Shown here: one piece after another, positions 15,402 to 24,457 of the stretch
Layout of the letters: each line of letters starts with the position of its first letter
Numbering within the stretch: the first letter of the stretch is position 1
Source of the DNA: Rubrivivax sp.
GTDB lineage: Bacteria; Pseudomonadota; Gammaproteobacteria; Burkholderiales; Burkholderiaceae_C
Direction of reading: 5' to 3'
NCBI GenBank assembly: GCA_027487995.1
Contig: JAIYCN010000340.1
Coordinates: 1 to 33,890, forward strand
Length of the DNA stretch: 33,890 bases
Program-made: the position numbers and the translations under genes
The notes under the pieces: generated by a model
What the model saw: the letters and a program-made list of their open reading frames with translations, nothing else
Databases searched by the model: none
What the model was told of the DNA's origin: nothing

Positions 15402-16142
15402 ATGGACAAGATGCTCTATGTGATGAACTCCGGCGCCAAGGCTGCCATGCAGCGGCAGGAGGTGTTGGCCAACAACCTGGCCAACGTCTCCACCGTCGGC
15501 TTTCGCGCCGAACTGCACGCCATCCGCTCCGTGCCGGTGACGGGCACTGCCGCCAACACTCGCGCCTTCGCGCTCGAAACCACGGTCGGCTACAACGATC
15601 AGCCCGGTGCCCTGCAACCCACGGGACGTTCACTGGACGTGGCCGCGCGTGGGAACACCTGGTTGGCCGTGCAGTCGCTGGACGGAACCGAGGCCTACAC
15701 GCGCGCCGGTGCCTTCGATGTCAACGCCGAAGGTCTGCTGACCTTGCGCAACGGCCTGCCGGTTCAGGGTGAGGGCGGCCCCATCAACATCCCGGCCAAC
15801 GCCCGCGTGGAGATCGCCGGCGATGGCACCATCTCGGCCACCGCCCCGAACCCCGGCGCGCGCCCCGAAGTGGTCGGCCGTCTCAAGTTGGTGGAGCCCC
15901 AGGCGGCCTTGCAGCGGGGCACCGACGGACTGTTTCGCCCTGCCGGTGGGCAGGAGTTGCCCCCCAGCGAAAACGGCCGTGTGCAAAGCGGCGTGCTCGA
16001 GGGCTCCAACGTCAGCCCGGTGGAGACCATGGTCGCCATGATCGCCGCCGCGCGTCAATTTGAGCAGCAGATGAAGCTGATGCAGACGGCCGAAAGGCAG
16101 GAGCAGACCGCCTCCAAGCTGCTCGCGCCCGGCATGGGATGA
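15402..16142 (+). CDS. flgF: Flagellar proximal rod protein FlgF
   Basis: The protein has 246 residues. It begins MDKMLYVMNSGAKAAMQRQE and VLANNLANVSTVGFRAEL, the FlgF version of the rod motif, and ends with SPVETMVAMIAAARQFEQQM and KLMQTAERQE, the C-terminal helix. Both ends are complete. FlgF belongs to the proximal rod next to FlgG. It is the last flagellar gene here: its stop lies only 4 bases from the stop of ppc on the opposite strand, with flgG and later flg genes absent from the window. Confidence 0.97.
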   Translation: MDKMLYVMNSGAKAAMQRQEVLANNLANVSTVGFRAELHAIRSVPVTGTAANTRAFALETTVGYNDQPGALQPTGRSLDVAARGNTWLAVQSLDGTEAYTRAGAFDVNAEGLLTLRNGLPVQGEGGPINIPANARVEIAGDGTISATAPNPGARPEVVGRLKLVEPQAALQRGTDGLFRPAGGQELPPSENGRVQSGVLEGSNVSPVETMVAMIAAARQFEQQMKLMQTAERQEQTASKLLAPGMG

Positions 16143-16146
16143 TCCA

Positions 16147-18957
16147 TCAGCCTGAGTTGCGCAACCCAGCGGCAATCCCGTTGATCGAGATGTGGATGCC
16201 CGTCTGCACACGGGCAATCTCGGGGTCGCCTTCCTGTCGGCTGCGGTAGCGGCGAATCAGTTCCACCTGCAGGTGGTTCAAAGGGTCCAGATACGGAAAC
16301 CGGTGTTGGATCGAGCGCGCCAGGGCAGGGTTGCTGGCCAGCCGGTCTCGCTCACCGGTGATCAGTTCGAGTGCACGGTGGCAGCGCTGCCATTCCTTCT
16401 CAATGGCTGCGAACTGCTTCTTGGCCAGGGCTCGGTCTTCCACCAGGTCCAGGTAGCGTGAAGCCACGCGCAGGTCGCTCTTGGCCAGCACCATGTCCAT
16501 GTTGGACAGCAGCGTGCGGAAGAAGGGCCACTGCCGTGCCATGCGGCGCAGCAGTTTCATTCTCTGGTCATGCTCGGCGCCGGGCTTGCCCAACCATCGC
16601 TCCACCGCACTGCCAAACCCTGCCCACCCAGGCAGGCTCACGCGGCACTGGCCCCAGCTGAAGCTCCAGGGGATGGCCCGCAGATCCTCAATCGACCATC
16701 CCTTGCGACCATCCCGGGGCCGCATCGGTGGCCGCGATCCAATATTGAGCTCGGCCAGTTCGCGAATGGGTGTGGCCGAAAAGAAGTACTCGGTGAAGCC
16801 ACGGTCACCATAGACCAGGGCGCGATAAGCCTCGTAGCTGGCCGCAGAGAGTTCCGCCGCGGCCTGCAGAAAAGCCTTCGGTGCCGCTTGTGCAGGCTGC
16901 AGCAGCGTGGCCTCCAGGGTGGCTGATACCAGTGTCTCCAGGTTGCGCCGACCGATCTCCGGGTTCGCGTATTTGGACGCAATCACCTCGCCCTGCTCGG
17001 TCAGGCGAATCTGTCCGTTGACCGTGCCTGGTGGCTGCGCCAGGATGGCCTGGTAACTGGGGCCACCACCGCGGCCCACCGTACCCCCGCGCCCGTGGAA
17101 GAGCCGCAGCTTCAAGCCATGTTCACGGCGCAAAGGCTCGAACAGTTCCACCAGGCCCAACTCGGCCTGATACAGCTCCCAGTTGCTGGTGAAAAAACTG
17201 CCGTCCTTGTTGCTGTCGCTGTAGCCCAGCATCACGTCCTGCTCGCTGCCGCCATTGAGCAGAAGGGCCAGGACCCCGGGCAGCCCCAGGTATTCGCGCA
17301 TCACGGTGGGCGCACGGCGCAGGTCATCGATGGTCTCGAACAGAGGTGACACGATCAGGGCACAGTGGGCGCCCGGCGCACCCAAGCGGCCGTGCATCAG
17401 GCCGCATTCCTTCTGCAGCAGCAGCACTTCCAGCAAGTCGCTCACCTCTTCCGTGTGGGAGATGATGGCGTGGCGAATGGCCCCTGGTCCATGGTTCGCA
17501 ATGCCTTCACGCGCCGCCTCAAACACGGCCAGTTCACTGCGGGTGGTCTCGTTGTAGACCTGGTTCGGCACTCTCAGCGCGCGCGGGTCTCGCAGGGCCC
17601 GCAGCAGCAGCTCGCGCCGTTGCGCCTCATCCAGTGCGGCATACGAGCGGCACATCTGGGCCGCTTCCAGCAACTCGGCCACCACGGCTTCGTGCTTGTC
17701 GGAGCTTTGCCGCAGGTCCACCGTGGCCAGGTGAAACCCAAACACTTCCACCGCGCGGATCAAGGGCTGCAGCCGGGGTGTAGCCAAAGCTTGAGCGCGG
17801 TGATGGTCCAGCGAACGGCGAATCACCTGCAAGTCGGCCAACAGGTCTTCTGGGCTGGCGTAGGGCACCGTGGGCGCCACGGCATGGGCCAGTGCCTCCG
17901 TTCCGGTGAGATGACGCAAGGTGGCCGCCAGTCGTGCATAGATGCCGATCAGGGCACGGCGGTAGGGCTCGTCCTGCCGATGAGGGTTGGCGTCGGTGGA
18001 TCGCTCGGCCAGCGCAGCAAGCTCCGGCGTGACCTCGGCCAAGGTCTGCGAAATCGACAGTTCCGCGCCCAGTTCATGCACCTGGCGCAGGTAGTGCCGC
18101 AGGGCCACTTCGCACTGGCGCGAAAGAGCCCTTTGCAAGGAAGGGGCTCCCACGTTCGGGTTGCCGTCGCGGTCACCGCCAATCCAATGGCCCATCCGGA
18201 AGAAGGGCTCGATGCGGTGGCCCGGCAAGGCCTCCTCCAGCTGCGCGTATAGGCGCGGAATCTCCGAAAGAAACGTACTGCCGTAATAGCCCAGGGCGTT
18301 TTCAATCTCATCGGCCACGGTCAGCCGCGTGGTGCGCAGCATGCGGGTCTGCCAGAGCTGGGTGATGCGCGCGCGAAGTTGCGCCTCGATCGCTGCGCGG
18401 TCCCGTTCCCCATGCGCCTGGTCCCATTGGGCGATCAGCGCGGCCAAGGCGCGCTGCGCATCCAGGATGCTTTGCCGCTGGACTTCGGTGGGGTGTGCCG
18501 TGAGCACCGGAGAGATGTAGGAGTGGCGCAGCAGGCTGGCCACTTCCGAACCTCGAATGCCCGCATCGGCCAATCGTTCCATCGTCAAGGCCAGTGAGCC
18601 TTCCTGCAGATGCCCCTGTGCCTCATGGTGCTCGCGCCGGCGCACATGGTGCCGGTCTTCCGCGATGTTGGCCAGGTGGCTGAAATAGCTGAAGGCCCGG
18701 ATCACCATGACCGTCTGGTCACCGCTCAAGTTGGCCAGCAAACGATTGAGCACGCGCCCGGCCGAGGCGTCCTTCTTCAGCCGAAACGCCACCGACAGCT
18801 GGCGCACCCGCTCCACCAGTTCGAAGGATTCCACGCCTTCATGTTCGCGGATGACATCTCCCAGGAGCCGGCCCAACAAGCGAATGTCGTGGACCAGGGG
18901 TTGCTCCTTGTCGAGTTCGGGGCTGGTGGGTCGCTTGGGCTTGGGCATGGCGGACAT
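16147..18957 (-). CDS. ppc: Phosphoenolpyruvate carboxylase
   Basis: The protein has about 936 residues. Active-site signatures are present in order: [11 protein letters not shown] (the catalytic histidine is residue 155), [47 protein letters not shown] and the C-terminal [13 protein letters not shown], which in the family binds allosteric ligands and closes the active site. It converts phosphoenolpyruvate and bicarbonate to oxaloacetate, replenishing the TCA cycle. I chose ATG at 18957. A TTG at 18963 and an ATG at 18948 are alternatives. It converges on flgF with a 4-base gap and is divergent from hemC. Confidence 0.97.
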   Translation of the reverse strand: MSAMPKPKRPTSPELDKEQPLVHDIRLLGRLLGDVIREHEGVESFELVERVRQLSVAFRLKKDASAGRVLNRLLANLSGDQTVMVIRAFSYFSHLANIAEDRHHVRRREHHEAQGHLQEGSLALTMERLADAGIRGSEVASLLRHSYISPVLTAHPTEVQRQSILDAQRALAALIAQWDQAHGERDRAAIEAQLRARITQLWQTRMLRTTRLTVADEIENALGYYGSTFLSEIPRLYAQLEEALPGHRIEPFFRMGHWIGGDRDGNPNVGAPSLQRALSRQCEVALRHYLRQVHELGAELSISQTLAEVTPELAALAERSTDANPHRQDEPYRRALIGIYARLAATLRHLTGTEALAHAVAPTVPYASPEDLLADLQVIRRSLDHHRAQALATPRLQPLIRAVEVFGFHLATVDLRQSSDKHEAVVAELLEAAQMCRSYAALDEAQRRELLLRALRDPRALRVPNQVYNETTRSELAVFEAAREGIANHGPGAIRHAIISHTEEVSDLLEVLLLQKECGLMHGRLGAPGAHCALIVSPLFETIDDLRRAPTVMREYLGLPGVLALLLNGGSEQDVMLGYSDSNKDGSFFTSNWELYQAELGLVELFEPLRREHGLKLRLFHGRGGTVGRGGGPSYQAILAQPPGTVNGQIRLTEQGEVIASKYANPEIGRRNLETLVSATLEATLLQPAQAAPKAFLQAAAELSAASYEAYRALVYGDRGFTEYFFSATPIRELAELNIGSRPPMRPRDGRKGWSIEDLRAIPWSFSWGQCRVSLPGWAGFGSAVERWLGKPGAEHDQRMKLLRRMARQWPFFRTLLSNMDMVLAKSDLRVASRYLDLVEDRALAKKQFAAIEKEWQRCHRALELITGERDRLASNPALARSIQHRFPYLDPLNHLQVELIRRYRSRQEGDPEIARVQTGIHISINGIAAGLRNSG

Positions 18958-18981
18958 GAGCAAGGCTGAGTCTCGTGAAAG

Positions 18982-18996
18982 TGTAACTTGGTTACA
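18982..18996. promoter_or_regulatory. Perfect palindrome in the ppc-hemC intergenic region (candidate operator)
   Basis: TGTAAC-TTG-GTTACA is a perfect 6-base inverted repeat with a 3-base centre, 25 bases upstream of the ppc start. The 100-base gap between the divergent genes is notably A/T-rich against its surroundings and also has the 10-base palindrome CTAAATTTAG at 19007-19016. A dimeric repressor or activator site is plausible. I do not recognise the regulator. Confidence 0.45.
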
Positions 18997-19057
18997 AAAA
19001 CGCGTACTAAATTTAGAAACCAGATTTCCAATCCACCTTGATCGTCATAATGACCCC

Positions 19058-20020
19058 ATGAATCCGTCAGGTACCCCATCGTCCCCCGCATCCACCCAAC
19101 CCGGCTCGGTCGTCATCGCCACCCGCGAAAGCCGGCTGGCCCTTTGGCAGGCTGAGCATGTCAAGGCAGTGCTGGAGCAGCGTTTTTCGTTGCAGGTCTC
19201 ACTGTTGGGCATGACCACCCAGGGCGACCAGATCCTGGACCGCGCGCTCAGCAAGGTGGGCGGCAAGGGCTTGTTCGTCAAGGAGTTGGAGACGGCCCTG
19301 CAGGAGCACAGGGCCGACCTGGCCGTGCACTCGCTCAAGGACGTGCCTATGGAACTGCCCGAGGGCTTCACCTTGGCCGCCGTGATGGAGCGTGAGGATC
19401 CGCGGGACGCCTTCGTCAGCCCCCGTTATGAGAACTTGGACGCGCTGCCGCAAGGCGCCTGCGTGGGCACCTCCAGTCTGCGTCGTGTGGTGATGTTGCG
19501 GGCCTTGCGGCCGGACCTGCGGATCGAGCCCCTGCGCGGGAACCTCGACACGCGTCTGCGCAAACTTGACGAGGGGCAGTACGACGCCATCGTTTTGGCG
19601 GCGGCCGGGCTCAAGCGCTTGGGTCTGGCGCACCGCATCCGCGCCGTTTTCGACACGCACCAGATGCTGCCGGCCGCAGGGCAGGGTGCCCTGGGCATCG
19701 AGATCAGGTCCAACGACGCCGCTCTGGCCTCCACACTGGGGCAGTTGATCGACCGCCCCACTTGGCTCGCGGTTCATGCCGAACGTGCGGTCTCCCGAGC
19801 GCTGGGCGGCAGTTGCAGCATGCCGCTGGCGGCCCATGGCCGCTGGGTGGGTTCTGAATTGGCGCTCAGCGCCGCGCTCGGGCATCCCGGTCAAGCGGAC
19901 GCTCCTCTGCTGCGGGTTGAGCTTCAGCAGGCCATCGCCGACGAGGCTGCAGCCGAAGCGCTTGGTCGCCAAGCCGCGCAGGCACTCATGGACCAAGGTG
20001 GGCAGGCGTATCTGGCCTGA
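19058..20020 (+). CDS. hemC: Porphobilinogen deaminase (hydroxymethylbilane synthase)
   Basis: The protein has 320 residues from ATG 19058. Motifs include [56 protein letters not shown] with [16 protein letters not shown] and the cofactor-attachment segment [13 protein letters not shown], whose cysteine is residue 253. It joins four porphobilinogens into hydroxymethylbilane on a dipyrromethane cofactor. The first 15 or so residues form a Ser/Pro-rich extension not needed for the fold. The open frame reaches back to 18707, but that part overlaps ppc. No clear ribosome-binding site precedes the ATG. Confidence 0.97.
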   Translation: MNPSGTPSSPASTQPGSVVIATRESRLALWQAEHVKAVLEQRFSLQVSLLGMTTQGDQILDRALSKVGGKGLFVKELETALQEHRADLAVHSLKDVPMELPEGFTLAAVMEREDPRDAFVSPRYENLDALPQGACVGTSSLRRVVMLRALRPDLRIEPLRGNLDTRLRKLDEGQYDAIVLAAAGLKRLGLAHRIRAVFDTHQMLPAAGQGALGIEIRSNDAALASTLGQLIDRPTWLAVHAERAVSRALGGSCSMPLAAHGRWVGSELALSAALGHPGQADAPLLRVELQQAIADEAAAEALGRQAAQALMDQGGQAYLA

Positions 20021-20040
20021 TAAGCCCAGTACGCGAGACG

Positions 20041-20838
20041 ATGCTGCTGGTCACCCGCCCACGCGAACAGGCGCTTGAGTGGGTGTCGCAGTTGCGCTCT
20101 CGCGGCGTGTTGGCCGCGGCCTTGCCCTTGCTGGGCATCCATCCTGCCCTGGACACGACTGCCGTGCAGCAGGCGCGCCAAGCGCTCGCAACGCATGCAT
20201 TCCGGGCGGCCATGTTCGTCAGCCCCAATGCGGTGGACGCGTTCTTCGCCGGCTCGGGCATCGACGCCGCCTTCGCCTGGCCCCCCAACACCCTGGCGGC
20301 AGCACCCGGGCCCGGCACCGCCGCTGCCTTGCAAGCCCAAGGCGTGCCCCCGCATCTGATCGTGCAGCCGCCCAGCACCGCAGAGCAGTTCGACTCCGAA
20401 TCCCTGTGGCCTGAATTGGCTCGTCACCCCTGGCAGAACGCCGACGTGCTGGTGGTGCGCGGAGAAGGCGGGCGAGAGTGGTTGATCCAGCGTTGGCAGG
20501 AAGCCGGCGCCGCCGTGCAGGCCGTGGCCGCGTATCGGCGTGGCGCCCCACAGCCGTCGACTGAAGAGCGGACGCTGCTGCGTGAAGCGCTCGAATGCCC
20601 CCGTCACCACACGTGGCTGATCTCCAGCAGCGAAGCCTTGGACCACTTGCAGCCCTTGGCTGAAGCACTCTCGCCGCACACGCATTTCGCACATTGGGCC
20701 CAGCAGTCTCCCATGCTCGCCACGCATTCCCGAATCCTCCAGCGGGCCCATGCCCTGGGCTTCGCACTGGCGCAAGCCTGCAGGCCCGACATCAACGCGG
20801 TGGTCGACTCATACAATCGGCTGCACCGTGACACCTGA
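20041..20838 (+). CDS. hemD: Uroporphyrinogen-III synthase
   Basis: The protein has 265 residues. Sequence conservation in HemD is low, but LLVTRPREQALEWVSQLRSR, AAMFVSPNAVDAFF, LAAAPGPGTAAALQAQGV, ADVLVVRGEGGREWLIQRWQ and WLISSSEALDHL match the two-domain HemD fold in order. It cyclises hydroxymethylbilane to uroporphyrinogen III, the common precursor of haem, sirohaem and cobalamin. It follows hemC by 20 bases and overlaps hemX by 11 bases, as expected for a hemCDXY operon. Confidence 0.93.
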   Translation: MLLVTRPREQALEWVSQLRSRGVLAAALPLLGIHPALDTTAVQQARQALATHAFRAAMFVSPNAVDAFFAGSGIDAAFAWPPNTLAAAPGPGTAAALQAQGVPPHLIVQPPSTAEQFDSESLWPELARHPWQNADVLVVRGEGGREWLIQRWQEAGAAVQAVAAYRRGAPQPSTEERTLLREALECPRHHTWLISSSEALDHLQPLAEALSPHTHFAHWAQQSPMLATHSRILQRAHALGFALAQACRPDINAVVDSYNRLHRDT

Positions 20839-21973
20839 AGTTCCTCCAACGTCCACACCACCCGCGCCCACTGCCGCTGCCCCCACTCCCTGGGTGTGGG
20901 TCATCGGCGCCGTGTTGGGCTTGGCGGCCATCACGGCCCTGGGTCTGGCCTGGACATCCCAGCAGCGCGTGAAGCTGCTCGAACAGCAATTGGTGGCGCG
21001 GCAGCAGCAGTCCCAAAGCGAGTCAGGCGAGGCCTTGGTGTTGGCCAGGCAGTCGCAAGACACCGCCCGTGAGTCGGCCGCGCGCATGGCCCTGCTTGAG
21101 GCCCGTCTGGCGGAAGCCACGGTGCAGCGCACCCAGCTCGACGAACTGATCCAGTCACTCAGCCGCTCGCGTGACGAGAACCTGCTGGCCGACATCGAAT
21201 CGGCCTTGAGGATGGCCCAGCAGCAGGCCGCATTGACCGGCTCGCTCGAACCACTCCTGGCCACGCTGCGCCAGGCTGATGAACGGTTGGCCCGCCACAA
21301 CCAGCCGCGTCTGGAGCGCGTGCGCCGTGCTGTTCTGCGGGACCTCGAACGCGTGCGCGGCGTGTCCCAGGTCGACGTGGCCACCTTGGTCATCCGCTTG
21401 GACGAAGTGGTCCGTCAGGTCGACGACCTGCCGTTGGTGGCGGTCGCCAAATCGTTGAGTCCTTCGGCCCAGCCGGCCGCGCGGGAAGGCATGCCCAGCG
21501 CAGCGGAGTCCAGCATCACACCACCCTCGGCCGCTAGCTCTGCGGCCACCAGCGCCTTGCCCGCCAACTCCGGTGCCGCTGATTGGTCCGGTTCTCTGAG
21601 CCGCGCCGCCCGCTGGTTGACCCAGGGGCTTGATGTCGTGTGGGGCGAAGTTCGTTCCCTCGTGCGCATCACCCGCATCGAGAACCCCGAATCCGCCCTG
21701 GCCGCCCCCGAGCAGCAGTTCTTCCTGCGGGAGAACCTCAAGCTGCGTGTGCTCAATGCCCGGTTGGCCCTGCTGTCGCGTCAGTTCGACGTGGCGCAGT
21801 CCGACCTTCGTGACGCGCAACGCACGCTCGAGCGCCACTTCGACCCCTCATCGCGGCGCGTGATCGGCGTGGTCGATCTCATGCGCCAGGTGAGCCAGCT
21901 TTCGCGACAGGTCAGCCTGCCGCGGCCTGATGAAACGCTGGCCGCACTGGCCGCGGTCAACACGCTGCGCTGA
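20828..21973 (+). CDS. hemX: HemX-like membrane protein of the hem operon
   Basis: The protein has 381 residues from GTG 20828. A Pro/Thr/Ala-rich N-terminus precedes one membrane segment (WVWVIGAVLGLAAITALGLA), then a long coiled-coil region rich in Q, R, A and E, and the conserved C-terminal domain (FFLRENLKLRVLNARLALLS, RQFDVAQSDLRDAQRTLERH). This is the HemX family, sometimes annotated as a uroporphyrinogen-III methyltransferase, but no methyltransferase domain is present. Its function is not settled. Its start lies inside hemD, so translation is probably coupled. Confidence 0.9.
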   Translation: MTPEVPPTSTPPAPTAAAPTPWVWVIGAVLGLAAITALGLAWTSQQRVKLLEQQLVARQQQSQSESGEALVLARQSQDTARESAARMALLEARLAEATVQRTQLDELIQSLSRSRDENLLADIESALRMAQQQAALTGSLEPLLATLRQADERLARHNQPRLERVRRAVLRDLERVRGVSQVDVATLVIRLDEVVRQVDDLPLVAVAKSLSPSAQPAAREGMPSAAESSITPPSAASSAATSALPANSGAADWSGSLSRAARWLTQGLDVVWGEVRSLVRITRIENPESALAAPEQQFFLRENLKLRVLNARLALLSRQFDVAQSDLRDAQRTLERHFDPSSRRVIGVVDLMRQVSQLSRQVSLPRPDETLAALAAVNTLR

Positions 21974-21985
21974 GGGCTCTGGCCG

Positions 21986-23260
21986 GTGAAGCTCGTCGTC
22001 TGGCTGGTCCTGCTCTTCGTCGTGGCCGTGGTGGCGGCCATGACGCTGGGTGCCAACGATGGCTTGGCGTCCTTCTACTGGCGCGGCTGGCGGCTCGACC
22101 TATCCCTGAATTTCTTCATCCTCAGCCTGTTGGCCGCCTTCGTGGCTCTGGCCGGCAGCGTGCGCTTTGCGAGGTGGTTGGTCGGGTTGCCGCAACGGGC
22201 TCGCGCCTGGCGAACCGAGCGCCGTGAGCAGGCCCTTCAGGCGGCGCAGCGACAGGCACTGCTGGAGACCTTTGCCGCGCGTTACTCCCGCGCGGTGAAG
22301 GCCGCGCAGCGCGCGCAGGAGCTTGCGCGTGACCTGCCCAACCGTGCCGGCCATGCCGAAACACAGGCCATCAACCATCTGCTGGCGGCCATGGCCCAGC
22401 ACCGGCTGCAGGACCGCGCTGGGCGTGATCAGGAGGCTGCCAAGGCGCAAGCCTGCCTGGACTCCGCAGTCGTCAGCCGCGACAGCGCCAACGCCCGTGC
22501 CCGCGCGCCCTCCGCCGCCGAAGGCTTGAATCTTCTTCGGGCCGAATGGGCGCTGGATGACCACGACGCTGAGGCGGCGCTCGACATCCTGGGCCAACTG
22601 CCGCCGGGCGCTTCGCGTCGCATTCAGGCACAGCGCCTGCGCCTGCAGGCACACCAACTCGCTCAACAGCCTACCGAGGCGCTCAAGTCGGTGCGTCTGC
22701 TGGCCAAGCATCAGGCCTTCAAGCCTGAAGCGGCCCGCAGTCTTATCCGCACCCTGGCCATGGACGTGCTGGACACCGCACGAGATGCCGAGGGACTTCA
22801 ACGCCTTTGGCTGGAATTGGAACGCGAAGACCGTCAGGACGTTCGCGTGCTGGCCCATGCGGTGGAACGGGCGGTGAAGCTCGACGCCGCACCCTGGGCG
22901 CGGCGGGTGTTGCGCCTGGCCTGGGATGCTGCTTCAGCCTTGGAGCAGGAGCAGCGTCACTCCCTAGCGTTGGCGCTGTGGCGCGCGGTCAAGGGCATCG
23001 AGGCAGATTGGCTGGGCCCGGTGGAGGCACTGGCGTCCTCACACCCCCGTGAACCCATGCCGACGGCTGTAGCCGCAGCGGTATACGCCGAGCGCCAGCT
23101 CTGGGGCAAGGCCCAGCCTCTGCTCGACCAAACCGTGCGCAGTGCTGCGCCTCTGGAGGTCCGCCGTGACGCATGGCGCCGCTTGGCTGAGCTGGCCCTG
23201 CAGAAGGGTGATGAGGAGACGGCCAACGCCTGTTTCCGGCAAGCGGCGGAATTGGTCTGA
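21986..23260 (+). CDS. hemY: HemY-like TPR membrane protein of the hem operon
   Basis: The protein has 424 residues from GTG 21986, 12 bases after hemX. It has two N-terminal membrane segments (VVWLVLLFVVAVVAAMTLGA and NFFILSLLAAFVALAGSV), a basic stretch RARAWRTERREQAL, then helical TPR-like repeats to the end. The DGLASFYWRGWRLDLSL loop between the membrane segments is typical of proteobacterial HemY. The role in late haem synthesis is inferred from its conserved neighbourhood; it is unrelated to the Bacillus HemY oxidase. tRNA-Arg follows 25 bases downstream. Confidence 0.92.
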   Translation: MKLVVWLVLLFVVAVVAAMTLGANDGLASFYWRGWRLDLSLNFFILSLLAAFVALAGSVRFARWLVGLPQRARAWRTERREQALQAAQRQALLETFAARYSRAVKAAQRAQELARDLPNRAGHAETQAINHLLAAMAQHRLQDRAGRDQEAAKAQACLDSAVVSRDSANARARAPSAAEGLNLLRAEWALDDHDAEAALDILGQLPPGASRRIQAQRLRLQAHQLAQQPTEALKSVRLLAKHQAFKPEAARSLIRTLAMDVLDTARDAEGLQRLWLELEREDRQDVRVLAHAVERAVKLDAAPWARRVLRLAWDAASALEQEQRHSLALALWRAVKGIEADWLGPVEALASSHPREPMPTAVAAAVYAERQLWGKAQPLLDQTVRSAAPLEVRRDAWRRLAELALQKGDEETANACFRQAAELV

Positions 23261-23285
23261 AAGCCGTGTTACACTAGCAGGCTCA

Positions 23286-23362
23286 GCGGCTGTAGCTCAG
23301 TTGGATAGAGTACTTGGCTACGAACCAAGGGGTCGTGGGTTCGAATCCTGCCAGCCGCGCCA
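23286..23362 (+). tRNA. tRNA-Arg, anticodon ACG, CCA encoded
   Basis: A full cloverleaf can be folded. The acceptor stem GCGGCTG pairs with CAGCCGC, the D arm is GCTC...GAGT, and the anticodon stem CTTGG/CCAAG holds a 7-base loop with anticodon ACG at 23320-23322. The variable loop has 5 bases, the T arm is GTGGG-TTCGAAT-CCTGC with wobble pairs, the discriminator is G, and an encoded CCA ends at 23362. Adenosine 34 would be deaminated to inosine to read CGU, CGC and CGA. A TACACT sequence at 23270-23275 could be its -10 element. Confidence 0.97.
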
Positions 23363-23369
23363 GTAAAAA

Positions 23370-23411
23370 CAAGGGGTTGCATGTTCAAGCATGCAGCCCC
23401 TTGTCCTTTTT
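23370..23411 (+). terminator. Strong intrinsic terminator after tRNA-Arg
   Basis: The arms 23370-23383 and 23390-23403 pair over 14 positions with a single G-T wobble (CAAGGGGTTGCATG with CATGCAGCCCCTTG) around a 6-base loop. A T-rich tract follows to 23411. It ends the tRNA transcript, and possibly hem-operon read-through, before the converging Bug-family gene. Confidence 0.93.
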
Positions 23412-23421
23412 GGCGCGGTTC

Positions 23422-24399
23422 TCAGTCCGCAGCGGGCAGGCTCCGCGCCAAGCGCGCAAATTTCCGCCGCTCTGCAGCCACGAAGTCCCTGTAGTCACTT
23501 GGGCTGGCGCTGCTGACCAGCGGCACGTCAGCCTGCGCCGCCATCGTCTGCACGGCTGATTGGCCCAAAGCTGACAGCACCGCTGCGTGCAGCCGTCGTG
23601 CCGTTGCGGGGCTCAGCCCCTTGGGCGCTGAAATCCCCGACCAGCCCTCGATCACGGCGTCTGTCGTGCCCAGTGTCTGCGCCAGCGTGGGAGTCCCCGG
23701 CAACGCCGCGCTAGGCCGCGCGGCCGACAATGCCAGGGCCCGCAACTTGCCCTGGCGGATCAGCGGAATGGCGGTTGATTGCACGGGGCAGGCAAAGGCC
23801 AGTTCTCCCCGTTCCAGCGCCGGGAACAGGTCGACCGAGCCGCGGTAGGGCACATGCAAAGCCGCCGTGCCGCTGCTTCCCAAAAGGGCCAACCCCACGA
23901 AATGGGCCAGCGACCCCACACCACCCGACCCATAGTTCAGTGCATTGGGGCTGCGTCGCATGGCCGCCAGCAACTGTTCCAGGGTCTGGTACGGGCTGGC
24001 CGCTCCAACCGTCACCACGCCATAGCCGCTGCCCGTCAGGGACAGGTGGTCGAAATCCTGTACCGGGTCCAATCGACTCTGCGTGCTGAGTACGGACTGG
24101 ATCACCATGTTCACGGAACTGGCCAACAGCGTGCTTCCGTCCGGCGCGGCCCGCGCCACCGACTCGGCGCCAATCAGCCCGGCGGCCCCTGGCCGGTTCA
24201 CCACCACAACTGACTGACCCAGCGCCTGCTCCAGGTGCTGGGCCAATTTCCGCGTGAGCAACTCGGGTCCACCCCCCGCAGGAAATGGAATCACCAGCGT
24301 GATCGTGCCTTCGCCCCTCGCACGGCCAGGCCACCCAAGGCCCGCCCCCAAGACGCTTGCGCATCCCCAGTTGATCAATTGGCGTCTGACAGCACCCAT
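23422..24399 (-). CDS. Bug-family (TctC-like) periplasmic solute-binding protein
   Basis: The protein has 325 residues. It begins with a signal sequence containing an RR pair (MGAVRRQLINWGCASVLGAG). The mature part starts ITLVIPFPAGGGPELLTRKL and has VVVNRPGAAGLIGAESVARA, ALNYGSGGVGSLAHFVG, ALHVPYRGSVDLFPALERGE and WSGISAPKGLSPATARRLH. These are the standard motifs of Bug receptors, abundant in Burkholderiales, which bind small carboxylates or amides. No TctA/TctB membrane partners are nearby, so it is an orphan receptor with unknown ligand. It is divergent from the histidine kinase gene and converges on the tRNA terminator. Confidence 0.93.
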   Translation of the reverse strand: MGAVRRQLINWGCASVLGAGLGWPGRARGEGTITLVIPFPAGGGPELLTRKLAQHLEQALGQSVVVVNRPGAAGLIGAESVARAAPDGSTLLASSVNMVIQSVLSTQSRLDPVQDFDHLSLTGSGYGVVTVGAASPYQTLEQLLAAMRRSPNALNYGSGGVGSLAHFVGLALLGSSGTAALHVPYRGSVDLFPALERGELAFACPVQSTAIPLIRQGKLRALALSAARPSAALPGTPTLAQTLGTTDAVIEGWSGISAPKGLSPATARRLHAAVLSALGQSAVQTMAAQADVPLVSSASPSDYRDFVAAERRKFARLARSLPAAD

Positions 24400-24457
24400 C
24401 GGGGTATGCTAGCCCTATCTACCGAAAACGATCAATGAACTTCGGAGCCCCCATCTC

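Noticed and set aside
17365-18252. 295-codon open frame on the plus strand opposite ppc
   Set aside because: It lies entirely within ppc, whose active-site motifs are intact, and shows no known domain.
18707-19057. Longer N-terminal extension of hemC
   Set aside because: It runs antisense through the start of ppc and the divergent control region; the deaminase fold begins after 19058.
23286-23362. tRNA-Arg as an integration (att) site
   Set aside because: No duplicated tRNA 3' end or integrase gene was noticed downstream; the tRNA is followed by its own terminator.
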